A stretch of 64,000 bases of DNA from positions 62,001 to 126,000 of the forward strand of contig NZ_PIPL01000002.1 in NCBI RefSeq assembly GCF_003987145.1, given 5' to 3'. The translations under genes were made by a program, and so were the position numbers. Below the pieces are notes generated by a model. That model was given only the letters and a program-made list of their open reading frames with translations, did not search any database and had not been told where the DNA came from. This document shows, piece after piece, positions 8,207 through 16,310 of the stretch (within the stretch, counting starts at the first letter, position 1; each line of letters opens with the position of its first letter). The stretch comes from Aliidiomarina minuta (lineage in GTDB: Bacteria > Pseudomonadota > Gammaproteobacteria > Enterobacterales > Alteromonadaceae).

Positions 8207-9334
8207 TTATGCTTCTTCCCAGGGTAAAACAGGGACCGGAAGGTCGCGACTAGCGTAGAACTCAGCAACAAACTGATCCAGAGTATCGGTGGCAATTGCG
8301 TCGCGTAAGCCCTGCATCACGTTTTGATAGAAGCGCAGGTTATGAATAGTATTCAGGCGCGCACCGAGAATTTCATTGCAGCGGTCTAAGTGGTGCAGAT
8401 AAGCCCGCGAGTAGTTTTTACAGGTATAACAGTCACAGCTGGCATCCAGTGGACTGGTGTCCGTGCGGTGTCTGGCGTTACGGATTTTAAGTACGCCTTC
8501 TGATACAAACAGATGGCCATTACGCGCATTGCGGGTTGGCATGACACAATCAAACATATCAATGCCACGGCGCACTGCTTCTACTAAGTCTTCTGGTTTG
8601 CCAACGCCCATCAGATAACGTGGTTTGTCTTCTGGCATTTGCGGGGCTGTATGGTCCAGAATGCGCATCATGTCTTCTTTGGGTTCACCCACAGACAGCC
8701 CACCAATTGCATAGCCGTCAAAGCCAATATCAGTGAGACCGTTCAGCGACACGTCACGTAACTCTTCGTACATACCGCCCTGGATAATTCCAAATAGTGC
8801 TGCGGAGTTGCCTTCGTGCGCTTCTTTGGAGCGTTGTGCCCAGCGTAGCGACAACTGCATTGATGTTTCTGCCTCTTCGGTGGTGGCCGGATGGGGCGTG
8901 CACTCATCGAAGATCATGACGATATCAGCGCCTAGTTCACGCTGGACTTGCATCGACTTTTCAGGTGTTAATAGAATTTTTTCGCCGTTAATTGGCGAGC
9001 GGAACGTTGCCCCTTCTTCAGTGATTTTGCGAAGTTCTCCTAGGCTGAAAACCTGAAACCCACCGGAGTCAGTAAGAATAGGGCCGTCCCAGTGCATGAA
9101 GTCATGCAGGTCGCCGTGTTGCTGAATTATTTGAGTGCCAGGGCGTAACATCAGATGAAAAGTATTACCCAGGCAAATTTGCGCGCCTGTTTCTTTTAAT
9201 TCTTCCGGTGTCATACCTTTCACTGTGCCAAGGGTGCCTACCGGCATAAAGGCAGGTGTTTCTACCGTTCCACGTTCAAAGATCATACGCCCGCGGCGGG
9301 CGCGGCCAATCGTTTTGTCTAATTCAAACTTCAT
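8207..9334 (-). CDS. tgt: tRNA-guanine transglycosylase
   Basis: Tgt exchanges guanine-34 of GUN-anticodon tRNAs for preQ1, the step before QueA. It is 375 residues long. Visible are TPAFMPVGTLGTVKG, the substrate aspartate in LTDSGGFQVFS, GIIQGG, GGLSVGEPK, the RNARNGHLF loop, and the zinc ligands of CDCYTCKNYSRAYLHHL. It is not followed by yajC-secDF, and it converges on queA. Together the pair performs two successive queuosine steps. Confidence 0.96.
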   Translation of the reverse strand: MKFELDKTIGRARRGRMIFERGTVETPAFMPVGTLGTVKGMTPEELKETGAQICLGNTFHLMLRPGTQIIQQHGDLHDFMHWDGPILTDSGGFQVFSLGELRKITEEGATFRSPINGEKILLTPEKSMQVQRELGADIVMIFDECTPHPATTEEAETSMQLSLRWAQRSKEAHEGNSAALFGIIQGGMYEELRDVSLNGLTDIGFDGYAIGGLSVGEPKEDMMRILDHTAPQMPEDKPRYLMGVGKPEDLVEAVRRGIDMFDCVMPTRNARNGHLFVSEGVLKIRNARHRTDTSPLDASCDCYTCKNYSRAYLHHLDRCNEILGARLNTIHNLRFYQNVMQGLRDAIATDTLDQFVAEFYASRDLPVPVLPWEEA

Positions 9335-9504
9335 ATACAGGTCACTTGTATGGGTTCAGCATTCCCGGATTCGGGTATTCAATAAGTTGCAGGCGATTAT
9401 ACGGCAAGCGTATGGCTTTGTCTGCCAGCTGCATATTCTGCTTACTGTGCTAAATTTAATAGTAGATATTTCAGTAACTTTTCGGTTTCTCAGGAGTACC
9501 AGCT

Positions 9505-9813
9505 ATGTCAGAACTGCAATCAGTTGTAATTCGGGTCACTATTGGTGACAACTTGACCTGCTCTTTTCCGGATGGAAATGAAGTGTCATCGTTAAAAGGT
9601 AAAGCGCGTTTTGAAAACTTTACCCAGCTTAGCGCGGAAGTGCATTTTTCAAACTCAGATACTGTTATTGAGCTGGCTCCAGAGGAGGCAAAAGTGTTTG
9701 ATCTTAAGGAGTTAAAAGAGCCCGGGGATCACAGGTTCAGTATTCACGAGGTTAAGGACGGCGAAGTGGACCCCACCGTATATGGTGAGGGCGGTATTAT
9801 CATTCGAGCGTAG
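9505..9813 (+). CDS. Uncharacterised 102-residue acidic protein
   Basis: The ATG has a CAGGAG site 8 bp upstream, which supports expression. The protein is acidic and predicted to be beta-rich, with no signal peptide, membrane segment or motif that I recognise. Its last 102 bp overlap, on the opposite strand, the 3' end of the large kinase gene. No function can be assigned. Confidence 0.55.
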   Translation: MSELQSVVIRVTIGDNLTCSFPDGNEVSSLKGKARFENFTQLSAEVHFSNSDTVIELAPEEAKVFDLKELKEPGDHRFSIHEVKDGEVDPTVYGEGGIIIRA

Positions 9814-12800
9814 TTCGCAGCTAATATCAGCCTGCTGATTTACGCTGTTCCAGGCTGACGTAATCTCCTTTCGACGACGGCTATCCAGTTTATCCTGTTG
9901 CACCAGTTGCTGTGACTTCTCGCAGAGCTGTTCCAGACGAGCCAGGTATTGCCCGGCCACCTCTGCGCTTGTTTTTACTTCGCGCCACCTGGCAAAGTAG
10001 GCACGCACATGAACCACTGTATGCATAAGTGGATTGTCTGGACTTGAACTGTCATTGAAATACTCATCATATAAACGCAGTCCATGCTGAGTTAGCGGAG
10101 TCGCTTCTTCAGCCGGTAAATTGCCAGCCGTGGCTAGCAGGCTATTCGCTACAATATCGAAAATATGATTGCTTTGTGTCTGTTGCAGTTCCTCAGCGAC
10201 CTTCACTAACCGGGCTATATGTTGCTGCTTATTTTCAGTCTCAGTTTTAAGTTGAAAGCGTAAAAGCTCAGCCTTTCGTTGAAGCGTAAAAGGTGGCAGA
10301 TCATTACGCTCAAGCTGCAGGATGTTGTCTACCTGAGTGAGTCTTTCTTTTCTAGATGGGGAGCTCGTTAATAATGGGTAGTCATACAGATAAATATCAG
10401 CAATTTGCTGTCTGGCGTATTCCAGGCCAGGACTTATATCCAGAGCACGCTGATAACTGGCGAGTGCAACCTGCAAAGCTGCAGCCGCTTGCGCGCCTTT
10501 CAGGTTATTGGCTAAGCCCCGGTAAATATGGCCTTTATTGTAAAGGATGATGGAATTGCCGGGTGCCATTTCATCGGATTGATCGATAGCTTCCTGAGCC
10601 GCGTGCAGTTTATTGATGGCCTCCGAACGAGGGGAGTGAAATGGCCACAGAGCTAGCTGACGGGCATGATTTGCATGCATACCGGCAACCGTCGGCGCTA
10701 TCTGACGTGCTTTGATATAAGCCTGGTCGCCAATTTTAAGGTGCTCCTGCGCCCGCTCATCGTAGTGGTAGTCGTAGGCCATAGCGAAGTGGTTATCCGC
10801 CAGGTTCATATAATGACGGGCACCTCGGTGTTCTTCAGGCACTTGTTGCATGAGCGTGAAGTAACGGTGGCGAAGCGAAGCTGAGCTTTTATTGGAGTTA
10901 CTCAGCGCCGTGCTGTACGAGGTCAGGTTATTCAGGGTCGACGTTAGCAGACGCACAATATGCTGCTCAGGCCATTGCCGTTCTCTGGCTTCACGTAGTG
11001 ACAATTCATTATTACGCAGTGCGCGGTTGAAGTGAGTCTCGTAGTCTTCCAGTTGTTGCAAGGCCTGTAGCGCCTGGATGCGGTCGATCAGTGCTGACAG
11101 ATGGTATAAACGCGGGTGTGTAGGGTCAATTACCGCCATAATATCGAGTTTTTGTTTTATTTTCTGAACATGCTCGTCAGAAGGGTTATTGTCGCTGCCA
11201 CGCATTTCGTTGTACACAGCACCCATTTTAAGGTGAGAGTCAAAATGGCTGGGTACCCGGGCAACCAGCTGCTGATAGGTGTGCTCTATTTCTGCCAGTG
11301 TATGCTCAATGGAGTGGTCATTACGACCCAGAGAGGCGTCGTTGAAAATACCTTGTTGAATATACATGGCTAACTGGAAACGCTGATAGAACCAATACGG
11401 GTAACTATCAGCAGCCAGCAGGGCTAAAGCCTGCTGGTGTTCATTTTGCAAAAAAGCACGCATGGCGGCGACATATGCGTCCGGTAAACTGCTGTCCTGG
11501 GCCTGGTCTAAATAGTCCAGTGCAGGAGCTTGATAATCCAGGTGTGCTTTATCCAGGGCATTCTGACGAGACTCTGCATTAGCGAGATTACGGGCCTGTG
11601 CTTCGGCGATGGCATATAAACGTTTATAAACACGGGCCAGTGACATAGCTGTCAGGCCAGAGTGGTCACCAAGTTGCCAGGCTTGAGTGAGTGACTCCAG
11701 AGCTTTTTCATTTTCATTCAGATAGAGAAAAATACGACCTGCTGCCGCATAATTAGAAGCAGCCAGCCAGTCTGGCTGGTTAACAGCTTCGGCTTGCCAT
11801 TGCTGAGCTTCCTGTTGCAAGCGGTGCAGTTCGGGGCGTGTGTTGTGCAGCGGCGAGCGGTAAATGGCGTCTATACGGGCCTCGCTATAAGAAACCTGTT
11901 CGCGTATTTCCAGCTGTTCCAGCTGACGCTGTTGCATGGTGTCCTGATAAACCGACACACCAATAAAAAGTGCTACCGCAACCGTTGCGGCGATAGCACT
12001 GGTGCCCCGTATCCAACGATTTCGACGCCAGCCCATATGCGCTTTGTAAACTGGAGAACGGCGTAGAGAAATAGGCCGTTTATTCAACCAGGCTTGCAAG
12101 TCCTGGCTTAGCGTACGCATGTTCTGATAGCGCTGCGTTGGGTCAGTGCGCATACAGGCATGAATAATACGCTTGAGGTCGTCAGCTATATCGGACTGCT
12201 CCAGACTTTGCAGAGTCGGTTGACCCGTGAGCAGGAATAGTAAGGTAGCTCCGGTGCTGTAGATATCCACTGTCGGATGCAGGTTATCTGCACCGTTTTG
12301 TTGCCGTTCCGGGGCCATGTAGGCTTGAGTACCCGCACCGCTTTGTGAGCTGAGAAGGCTGGCGCTGTGGGCGACTCCGAAATCTACCAGTACCGCTGAT
12401 AACGCGCTTGAGTCACTATGTTTGAGTACAATGTTATTCGGCTTTACGTCGCAATGTACGATTTCTTTATCGTGGGCTGCGGCCAGGGCGTCGCATATCT
12501 GAGCAATTAACTGAACCTGTTTTTCAGTGCTGAATTGTTGCCGCCATTCGCCCAGATGACTGCCATTAACGAATGACATGACCAGATAAACAGCATCACC
12601 ATCTTCTACTACTTCATAGACTTTGCAGACGTGTGGATGATCTAATTGTGCCAGTACCCGGCCTTCAGCGAGCAGACGACGCCGCTCAATTACGTTTTGC
12701 AGATGAATGAACTTAATGGCTACATCGCGTTGTAATTGCTGGTCATAGGCTCTGTAAACCGCTCCACCACTGCCATGACCCAGTAGCTCGATACATTTAT

Positions 12801-12897
12801 AACGTGGATTGATGGGATGTGGGAATTGGGGGCCTGGTTTTGTGGTAGCTGGGGTTTTGCCGGGCTCAAAAGTAGGTTCGTCATCATAATGGCTCAT
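9712..12897 (-). CDS. Serine/threonine protein kinase with membrane segment and TPR-like extracytoplasmic region
   Basis: A 1061-residue Hanks-type (PknB-like) kinase. Residues 40-48 form the glycine loop; the lysine of VAIK is at 62, the catalytic HCDVKPNN has Asp150, and DFG is at 172-174. APE is present as MAPERQQ. A hydrophobic helix near residues 298-318 is followed by about 740 residues rich in A/L/Y helical pairs resembling TPR repeats. The layout (cytoplasmic kinase, one membrane pass, periplasmic TPR domain) suggests a sensor kinase with unknown signal and substrates. No phosphatase gene is adjacent. Confidence 0.88.
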   Translation of the reverse strand: MSHYDDEPTFEPGKTPATTKPGPQFPHPINPRYKCIELLGHGSGGAVYRAYDQQLQRDVAIKFIHLQNVIERRRLLAEGRVLAQLDHPHVCKVYEVVEDGDAVYLVMSFVNGSHLGEWRQQFSTEKQVQLIAQICDALAAAHDKEIVHCDVKPNNIVLKHSDSSALSAVLVDFGVAHSASLLSSQSGAGTQAYMAPERQQNGADNLHPTVDIYSTGATLLFLLTGQPTLQSLEQSDIADDLKRIIHACMRTDPTQRYQNMRTLSQDLQAWLNKRPISLRRSPVYKAHMGWRRNRWIRGTSAIAATVAVALFIGVSVYQDTMQQRQLEQLEIREQVSYSEARIDAIYRSPLHNTRPELHRLQQEAQQWQAEAVNQPDWLAASNYAAAGRIFLYLNENEKALESLTQAWQLGDHSGLTAMSLARVYKRLYAIAEAQARNLANAESRQNALDKAHLDYQAPALDYLDQAQDSSLPDAYVAAMRAFLQNEHQQALALLAADSYPYWFYQRFQLAMYIQQGIFNDASLGRNDHSIEHTLAEIEHTYQQLVARVPSHFDSHLKMGAVYNEMRGSDNNPSDEHVQKIKQKLDIMAVIDPTHPRLYHLSALIDRIQALQALQQLEDYETHFNRALRNNELSLREARERQWPEQHIVRLLTSTLNNLTSYSTALSNSNKSSASLRHRYFTLMQQVPEEHRGARHYMNLADNHFAMAYDYHYDERAQEHLKIGDQAYIKARQIAPTVAGMHANHARQLALWPFHSPRSEAINKLHAAQEAIDQSDEMAPGNSIILYNKGHIYRGLANNLKGAQAAAALQVALASYQRALDISPGLEYARQQIADIYLYDYPLLTSSPSRKERLTQVDNILQLERNDLPPFTLQRKAELLRFQLKTETENKQQHIARLVKVAEELQQTQSNHIFDIVANSLLATAGNLPAEEATPLTQHGLRLYDEYFNDSSSPDNPLMHTVVHVRAYFARWREVKTSAEVAGQYLARLEQLCEKSQQLVQQDKLDSRRRKEITSAWNSVNQQADISCELRSNDNTALTIYGGVHFAVLNLVNTEPVIPGLF

Positions 12898-13261
12898 GTA
12901 GCGTCCTTGACCTGTAGCTCTTTTATATACGCCAAGTCAGTTTATCTTAGTTTGTAAAGAATTACGATAATGGACGTCAACTGACGTCACGTTACGACTT
13001 TCCCTGATAGGTATCTCGTTATCTATTTGATTTTAATAGAAAATAGGATAGCTTAAAAGTTGGCTGTTTGTTTGCAGGATAGCATTCGAGAGCGACGACA
13101 TTAACGCATGCTCGACTACCAGCCTTTGACGTGCGGTCGTCGTTCTCACTCCTCTTCTATTGAGTTATCATGTTCGCAACAACTAGTTTGATTGTAGTCG
13201 GGTCGCCAATGAAATCAGGTTATTGTAAATTAATAGCTTATGGCCCAGAAATGAGGTGTGA
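12898..13261. other. Intergenic region between divergent kinase and PilZ genes, with a long inverted repeat
   Basis: No coding sequence is evident in these 364 bp. The region must carry the promoters of both flanking genes. At 13088-13099 and 13136-13147 lie the arms GAGAGCGACGAC and GTCGTCGTTCTC, complementary over 12 positions with one G-T pair and a 36-nt loop. This could be an RNA hairpin in the PilZ leader or a protein-binding site. It does not match a c-di-GMP riboswitch that I know. Confidence 0.45.
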
Positions 13262-13969
13262 ATGAGCAACCCCAGTTTATCGTCGGTTATGAAAACTCTT
13301 CCAGTCGATATTGAAATTAAGTTCGGAACCTCGAATCAGCGAGTGCGTGGTACCTGGGTAGGCCAGCGAGAGGGTGAATACTTAATTATTGAGTTCCCCC
13401 GTAAATATAACTGGTCGGAATTGCAGGATTGGTTTAATAACAGCATAGGTCTGGTGATGCGAGGGGTGCTTGATCACGGCCAGGTGTATGCAGCCACGGG
13501 TCGGGTTCTGGGGACAACATCGCGGCCCTATCGCACTTTATATATGAGTTATCCCGACACCTTTGAAGAACGATCACTGCGCAAAGTTCCGCGTGTTGAG
13601 GTGGAACTTGATGCCTCTCTTTGCTTTACTGATGAAGTGGCTAAACCCATAGGTCTGGACCCGGATTTCAAAGCTTTAACTGGCCGGGTTACGGATTTAT
13701 CGAAAACCGGTATTGCTTTCGAAACCACAATGACATTACCATGCCCGCAATCGTCGTTGATGAACCAGCTTATTGAGCTGTCGATAAAGGATGAGGGTAA
13801 GGAATTAGTGAATGTCCTGAGTGAAGTCAGAAGCTGTCGCCTGTTGGGCGAAAAGCGAGCATTGATTGGCCTGGCACTGGACAAACGCAATCGCGAGTAC
13901 CAAAACTCCCTTAGTACCTTGATTCTTCATTCTAAAACTATCAAAAGTGTGTGGAAGGAAGACAAATAA
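13262..13969 (+). CDS. PilZ-domain c-di-GMP-binding protein (YcgR-like)
   Basis: A 235-residue soluble protein. The N-terminal half resembles the YcgR flagellar-brake domain. The C-terminal half begins with RKVPR, matching the PilZ RxxxR motif, and continues to DLSKTG, matching D/NxSxxG; these bind cyclic di-GMP. The likely role is a c-di-GMP-responsive regulator of motility or surface behaviour. No flagellar genes are adjacent, so the target is unknown. An EAL phosphodiesterase at 41.4 kb belongs to the same signalling network in principle. Confidence 0.82.
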   Translation: MSNPSLSSVMKTLPVDIEIKFGTSNQRVRGTWVGQREGEYLIIEFPRKYNWSELQDWFNNSIGLVMRGVLDHGQVYAATGRVLGTTSRPYRTLYMSYPDTFEERSLRKVPRVEVELDASLCFTDEVAKPIGLDPDFKALTGRVTDLSKTGIAFETTMTLPCPQSSLMNQLIELSIKDEGKELVNVLSEVRSCRLLGEKRALIGLALDKRNREYQNSLSTLILHSKTIKSVWKEDK

Positions 13970-14005
13970 AGCCAGGCAGTTATCGATCTAAATCTGATCT
14001 TGGGG

Positions 14006-14034
14006 TTTACAGCATGCTTTTATTTGTTTAAAAT
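14006..14034 (+). promoter_or_regulatory. Predicted sigma-70 promoter of rpsU-dnaG-rpoD
   Basis: TTTACA (14006-14011) and TAAAAT (14029-14034) are separated by 17 bp, about 70 bp before the rpsU start. Both hexamers are close to consensus. Confidence 0.55.
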
Positions 14035-14105
14035 TCAGCACCAATTTTATTCGTATCGGTTAAAAGTTAACCAGCAGCCAAAGTATTTTTTGAGGTGAGA
14101 TTTTA

Positions 14106-14321
14106 ATGCCAGTAATTAAAGTGAAAGAAAACGAACCATTTGACGTAGCGCTGCGCCGTTTCAAGCGTTCTTGTGAGAAAGCAGGTGTGTTGTCTGAAGT
14201 TCGCAGTCGCGAATTCTTCGAGAAACCTACTGCTGAGCGCAAGCGTAAGAAAGCAGCAGCTGTTAAGCGTCATGCTAAGAAGCTATCGCGCGAGAATGCT
14301 CGTCGCGTGCGTATGTACTAA
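14106..14321 (+). CDS. rpsU: 30S ribosomal protein S21
   Basis: A 71-residue basic protein identical in length to E. coli S21. It starts MPVIKVKENEPFDVALRRFK and ends with the Lys/Arg-rich AKKLSRENARRVRMY. S21 helps mRNA binding during initiation on the 30S subunit. A GAGGTGA ribosome site lies upstream. It is the first gene of the macromolecular synthesis operon, separated from dnaG by an internal terminator, as in E. coli. Confidence 0.98.
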   Translation: MPVIKVKENEPFDVALRRFKRSCEKAGVLSEVRSREFFEKPTAERKRKKAAAVKRHAKKLSRENARRVRMY

Positions 14322-14379
14322 AAGTTTTCTTTCCGGCGTCCTGTTCTGGCGCCGTTAAAAAAACCGCCAGACAGGCAGA

Positions 14380-14407
14380 AAACCGTGCGCTTTAGCACGG
14401 TTTTTTT
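14380..14407 (+). terminator. Intra-operon terminator between rpsU and dnaG
   Basis: AAACCGTGC and GCACGGTTT form a 9-bp stem with a 6-nt loop, followed by T residues. Partial termination here is known in E. coli to keep primase levels low relative to S21. Confidence 0.85.
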
Positions 14408-14447
14408 ATGGTTACCGTTTTTTGCATGGTAAGAGTAAAGTAATGAT

Positions 14448-16193
14448 ATGGCAGGTTTAATACCTAAAGACTTTATTCAGGACTTGTTAGCACGCGCCGA
14501 TGTGGTGGAAGTGGTAGACAGTCGTGTGCGGCTCAAAAAAGCGGGCCGTAATTACCAGGCGTGCTGTCCATTTCATAATGAAAAATCCCCTTCTTTTACC
14601 GTCGCTCCGGATAAACAGTTTTATCACTGTTTCGGTTGTGGTGCTCACGGCAATGCCCTTGATTTTCTGATGGAATATGACGGTCTTGATTTTCCTGACG
14701 CCGTGGAAGAGCTGGCATCAATGCTGGGTGTGGATGTACCGCGAGAGAAGGGCAGCGCCGGCAGCGGTCCCGCTGTTGATAAACAGCAGCAGGCTGATGA
14801 CTATGCGTTACTCGAGTCGTGCAGCAAGTTTTTCGAGCAGCAGTTGCGTAGCAATGAACAGAAAGAGCGCGTGATTGGTTACCTTAAAGGCCGGGGCCTG
14901 TCCGGTGAGACGGTCAAACATTTCGGTATTGGTTATGCGCCAGACGCCTGGGATAGTATTTTAAAGCAGTTTGGTAAAAGCAAACCTCAGCAGCAACAGT
15001 TGCTGGCGCTGAAAATGATTACCGAAAATGACAGCGGCCGACGTTACGATTTTTTCCGTGACCGCATTATGTTCCCTATCCGCGACCGGCGCGGCCGGGT
15101 AGTCGGTTTTGGTGGCCGGGTGCTGGACAAAGGCGAGCCTAAATATTTAAATTCGCCAGAAACCCGCGTATTCCATAAGGGACGCGAGCTTTACGGTTTC
15201 TGGGAAATGAAACAAGCAAATAAGAACATTGAAAGTGTAGTGCTGGTTGAGGGTTACATGGATGTCGTCGCGCTGGCTCAGCACGGCGTGACAAACGCCG
15301 TAGCTTCGTTGGGAACGGCGGCCACCAGTGACCATCTGCAGTTGTTGTTTCGCCACACCCCATTGGTCATTTGTTGCTTTGATGGCGACCGTGCGGGTCG
15401 CGAAGCTGCCTGGCGTGCGCTGGAAAATGCGCTACCCTTGTTGCGTGACGGCATTGATATGCGCTTTCTGTTCCTCCCCGACGGCGAAGACCCTGACTCG
15501 CTGGTTCAGCGCGAGAGCAAACAAGGGTTTGAAAAACAGTTAAAGAATGCCCGGGCACTGACCGATTACTTCTTTGAGCACCTGACAGCAACTATGGATA
15601 TCAGCACTGACGCTGGTAAATCGGCTTTAGTGGGTAAAGCCAAGCCGTTAATTGCCCAGGTAGCCAGTGACTTTTATCGTGAAACATTGATGCAACGGCT
15701 AGCCAATGTGCTGGGCCGTGAACGTTCCCAGGTAGAACGTCTGGTACCTGGTAAAAAAGTTGAGAACAGCGGGGGTAAACGCGAACAACGACGAATGACT
15801 CCGGTATTACGGGCGATGGGTTTGCTGGTGCAGTATCCATATCTTGGGCAGCGGGTACCAGTTCATGAAGAGCTGGTGAACCTGAAGGCTGAAGGGGCAA
15901 AGATATTCGTAGCGCTGCACAAGCAATGCGCAGACAAGTCGGTGAATACAGCTCAGTTGCTGGAAAGCTGGCGGGATACTAAATATGCTGATAGCCTGCG
16001 TCGCTTAGCTAGTTGGGAACATGAAGTATTAGAAGAAAATATAGAACAGGAGTTCTCTGAAACTTATCTGTTTTTAATTGATAGCTATCTGGAACAGCGA
16101 CTGCATGAACTGCAAAGTTTAGGCAACGAGGAACTGGATAGAGGCAAAGTACAGGAACTGGATCAGTTGGTGAAGCTTTTAAAGCGCAGGTAA
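14448..16193 (+). CDS. dnaG: DNA primase
   Basis: A 581-residue primase, the same length as the E. coli protein. The N-terminal CHC2 zinc-binding domain shows CCPFHNEKSPSF and the cysteines of YHCFGCGAHGN. The TOPRIM core has VLVEGYMDVVALAQHG and the metal-binding DGDRAGREAA. The C-terminal third would be the DnaB-binding domain. It makes RNA primers at the replication fork. It is the middle gene of rpsU-dnaG-rpoD. Confidence 0.98.
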   Translation: MAGLIPKDFIQDLLARADVVEVVDSRVRLKKAGRNYQACCPFHNEKSPSFTVAPDKQFYHCFGCGAHGNALDFLMEYDGLDFPDAVEELASMLGVDVPREKGSAGSGPAVDKQQQADDYALLESCSKFFEQQLRSNEQKERVIGYLKGRGLSGETVKHFGIGYAPDAWDSILKQFGKSKPQQQQLLALKMITENDSGRRYDFFRDRIMFPIRDRRGRVVGFGGRVLDKGEPKYLNSPETRVFHKGRELYGFWEMKQANKNIESVVLVEGYMDVVALAQHGVTNAVASLGTAATSDHLQLLFRHTPLVICCFDGDRAGREAAWRALENALPLLRDGIDMRFLFLPDGEDPDSLVQRESKQGFEKQLKNARALTDYFFEHLTATMDISTDAGKSALVGKAKPLIAQVASDFYRETLMQRLANVLGRERSQVERLVPGKKVENSGGKREQRRMTPVLRAMGLLVQYPYLGQRVPVHEELVNLKAEGAKIFVALHKQCADKSVNTAQLLESWRDTKYADSLRRLASWEHEVLEENIEQEFSETYLFLIDSYLEQRLHELQSLGNEELDRGKVQELDQLVKLLKRR

Positions 16194-16310
16194 CTAACAT
16201 TTGGGCTAAGCCTTACTGGCGAACAAAAACTGGCTTAAATAGCACTTTTTTGGTACACTAACCGGTCATTCAATCCATTATTAAAGTCATTTTCTGAGGT
16301 GAACGCCTGT

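Noticed and set aside
12898..13261. Cyclic-di-GMP riboswitch upstream of the PilZ gene
   Set aside because: The GEMM core sequences are absent; only a simple long inverted repeat is present.
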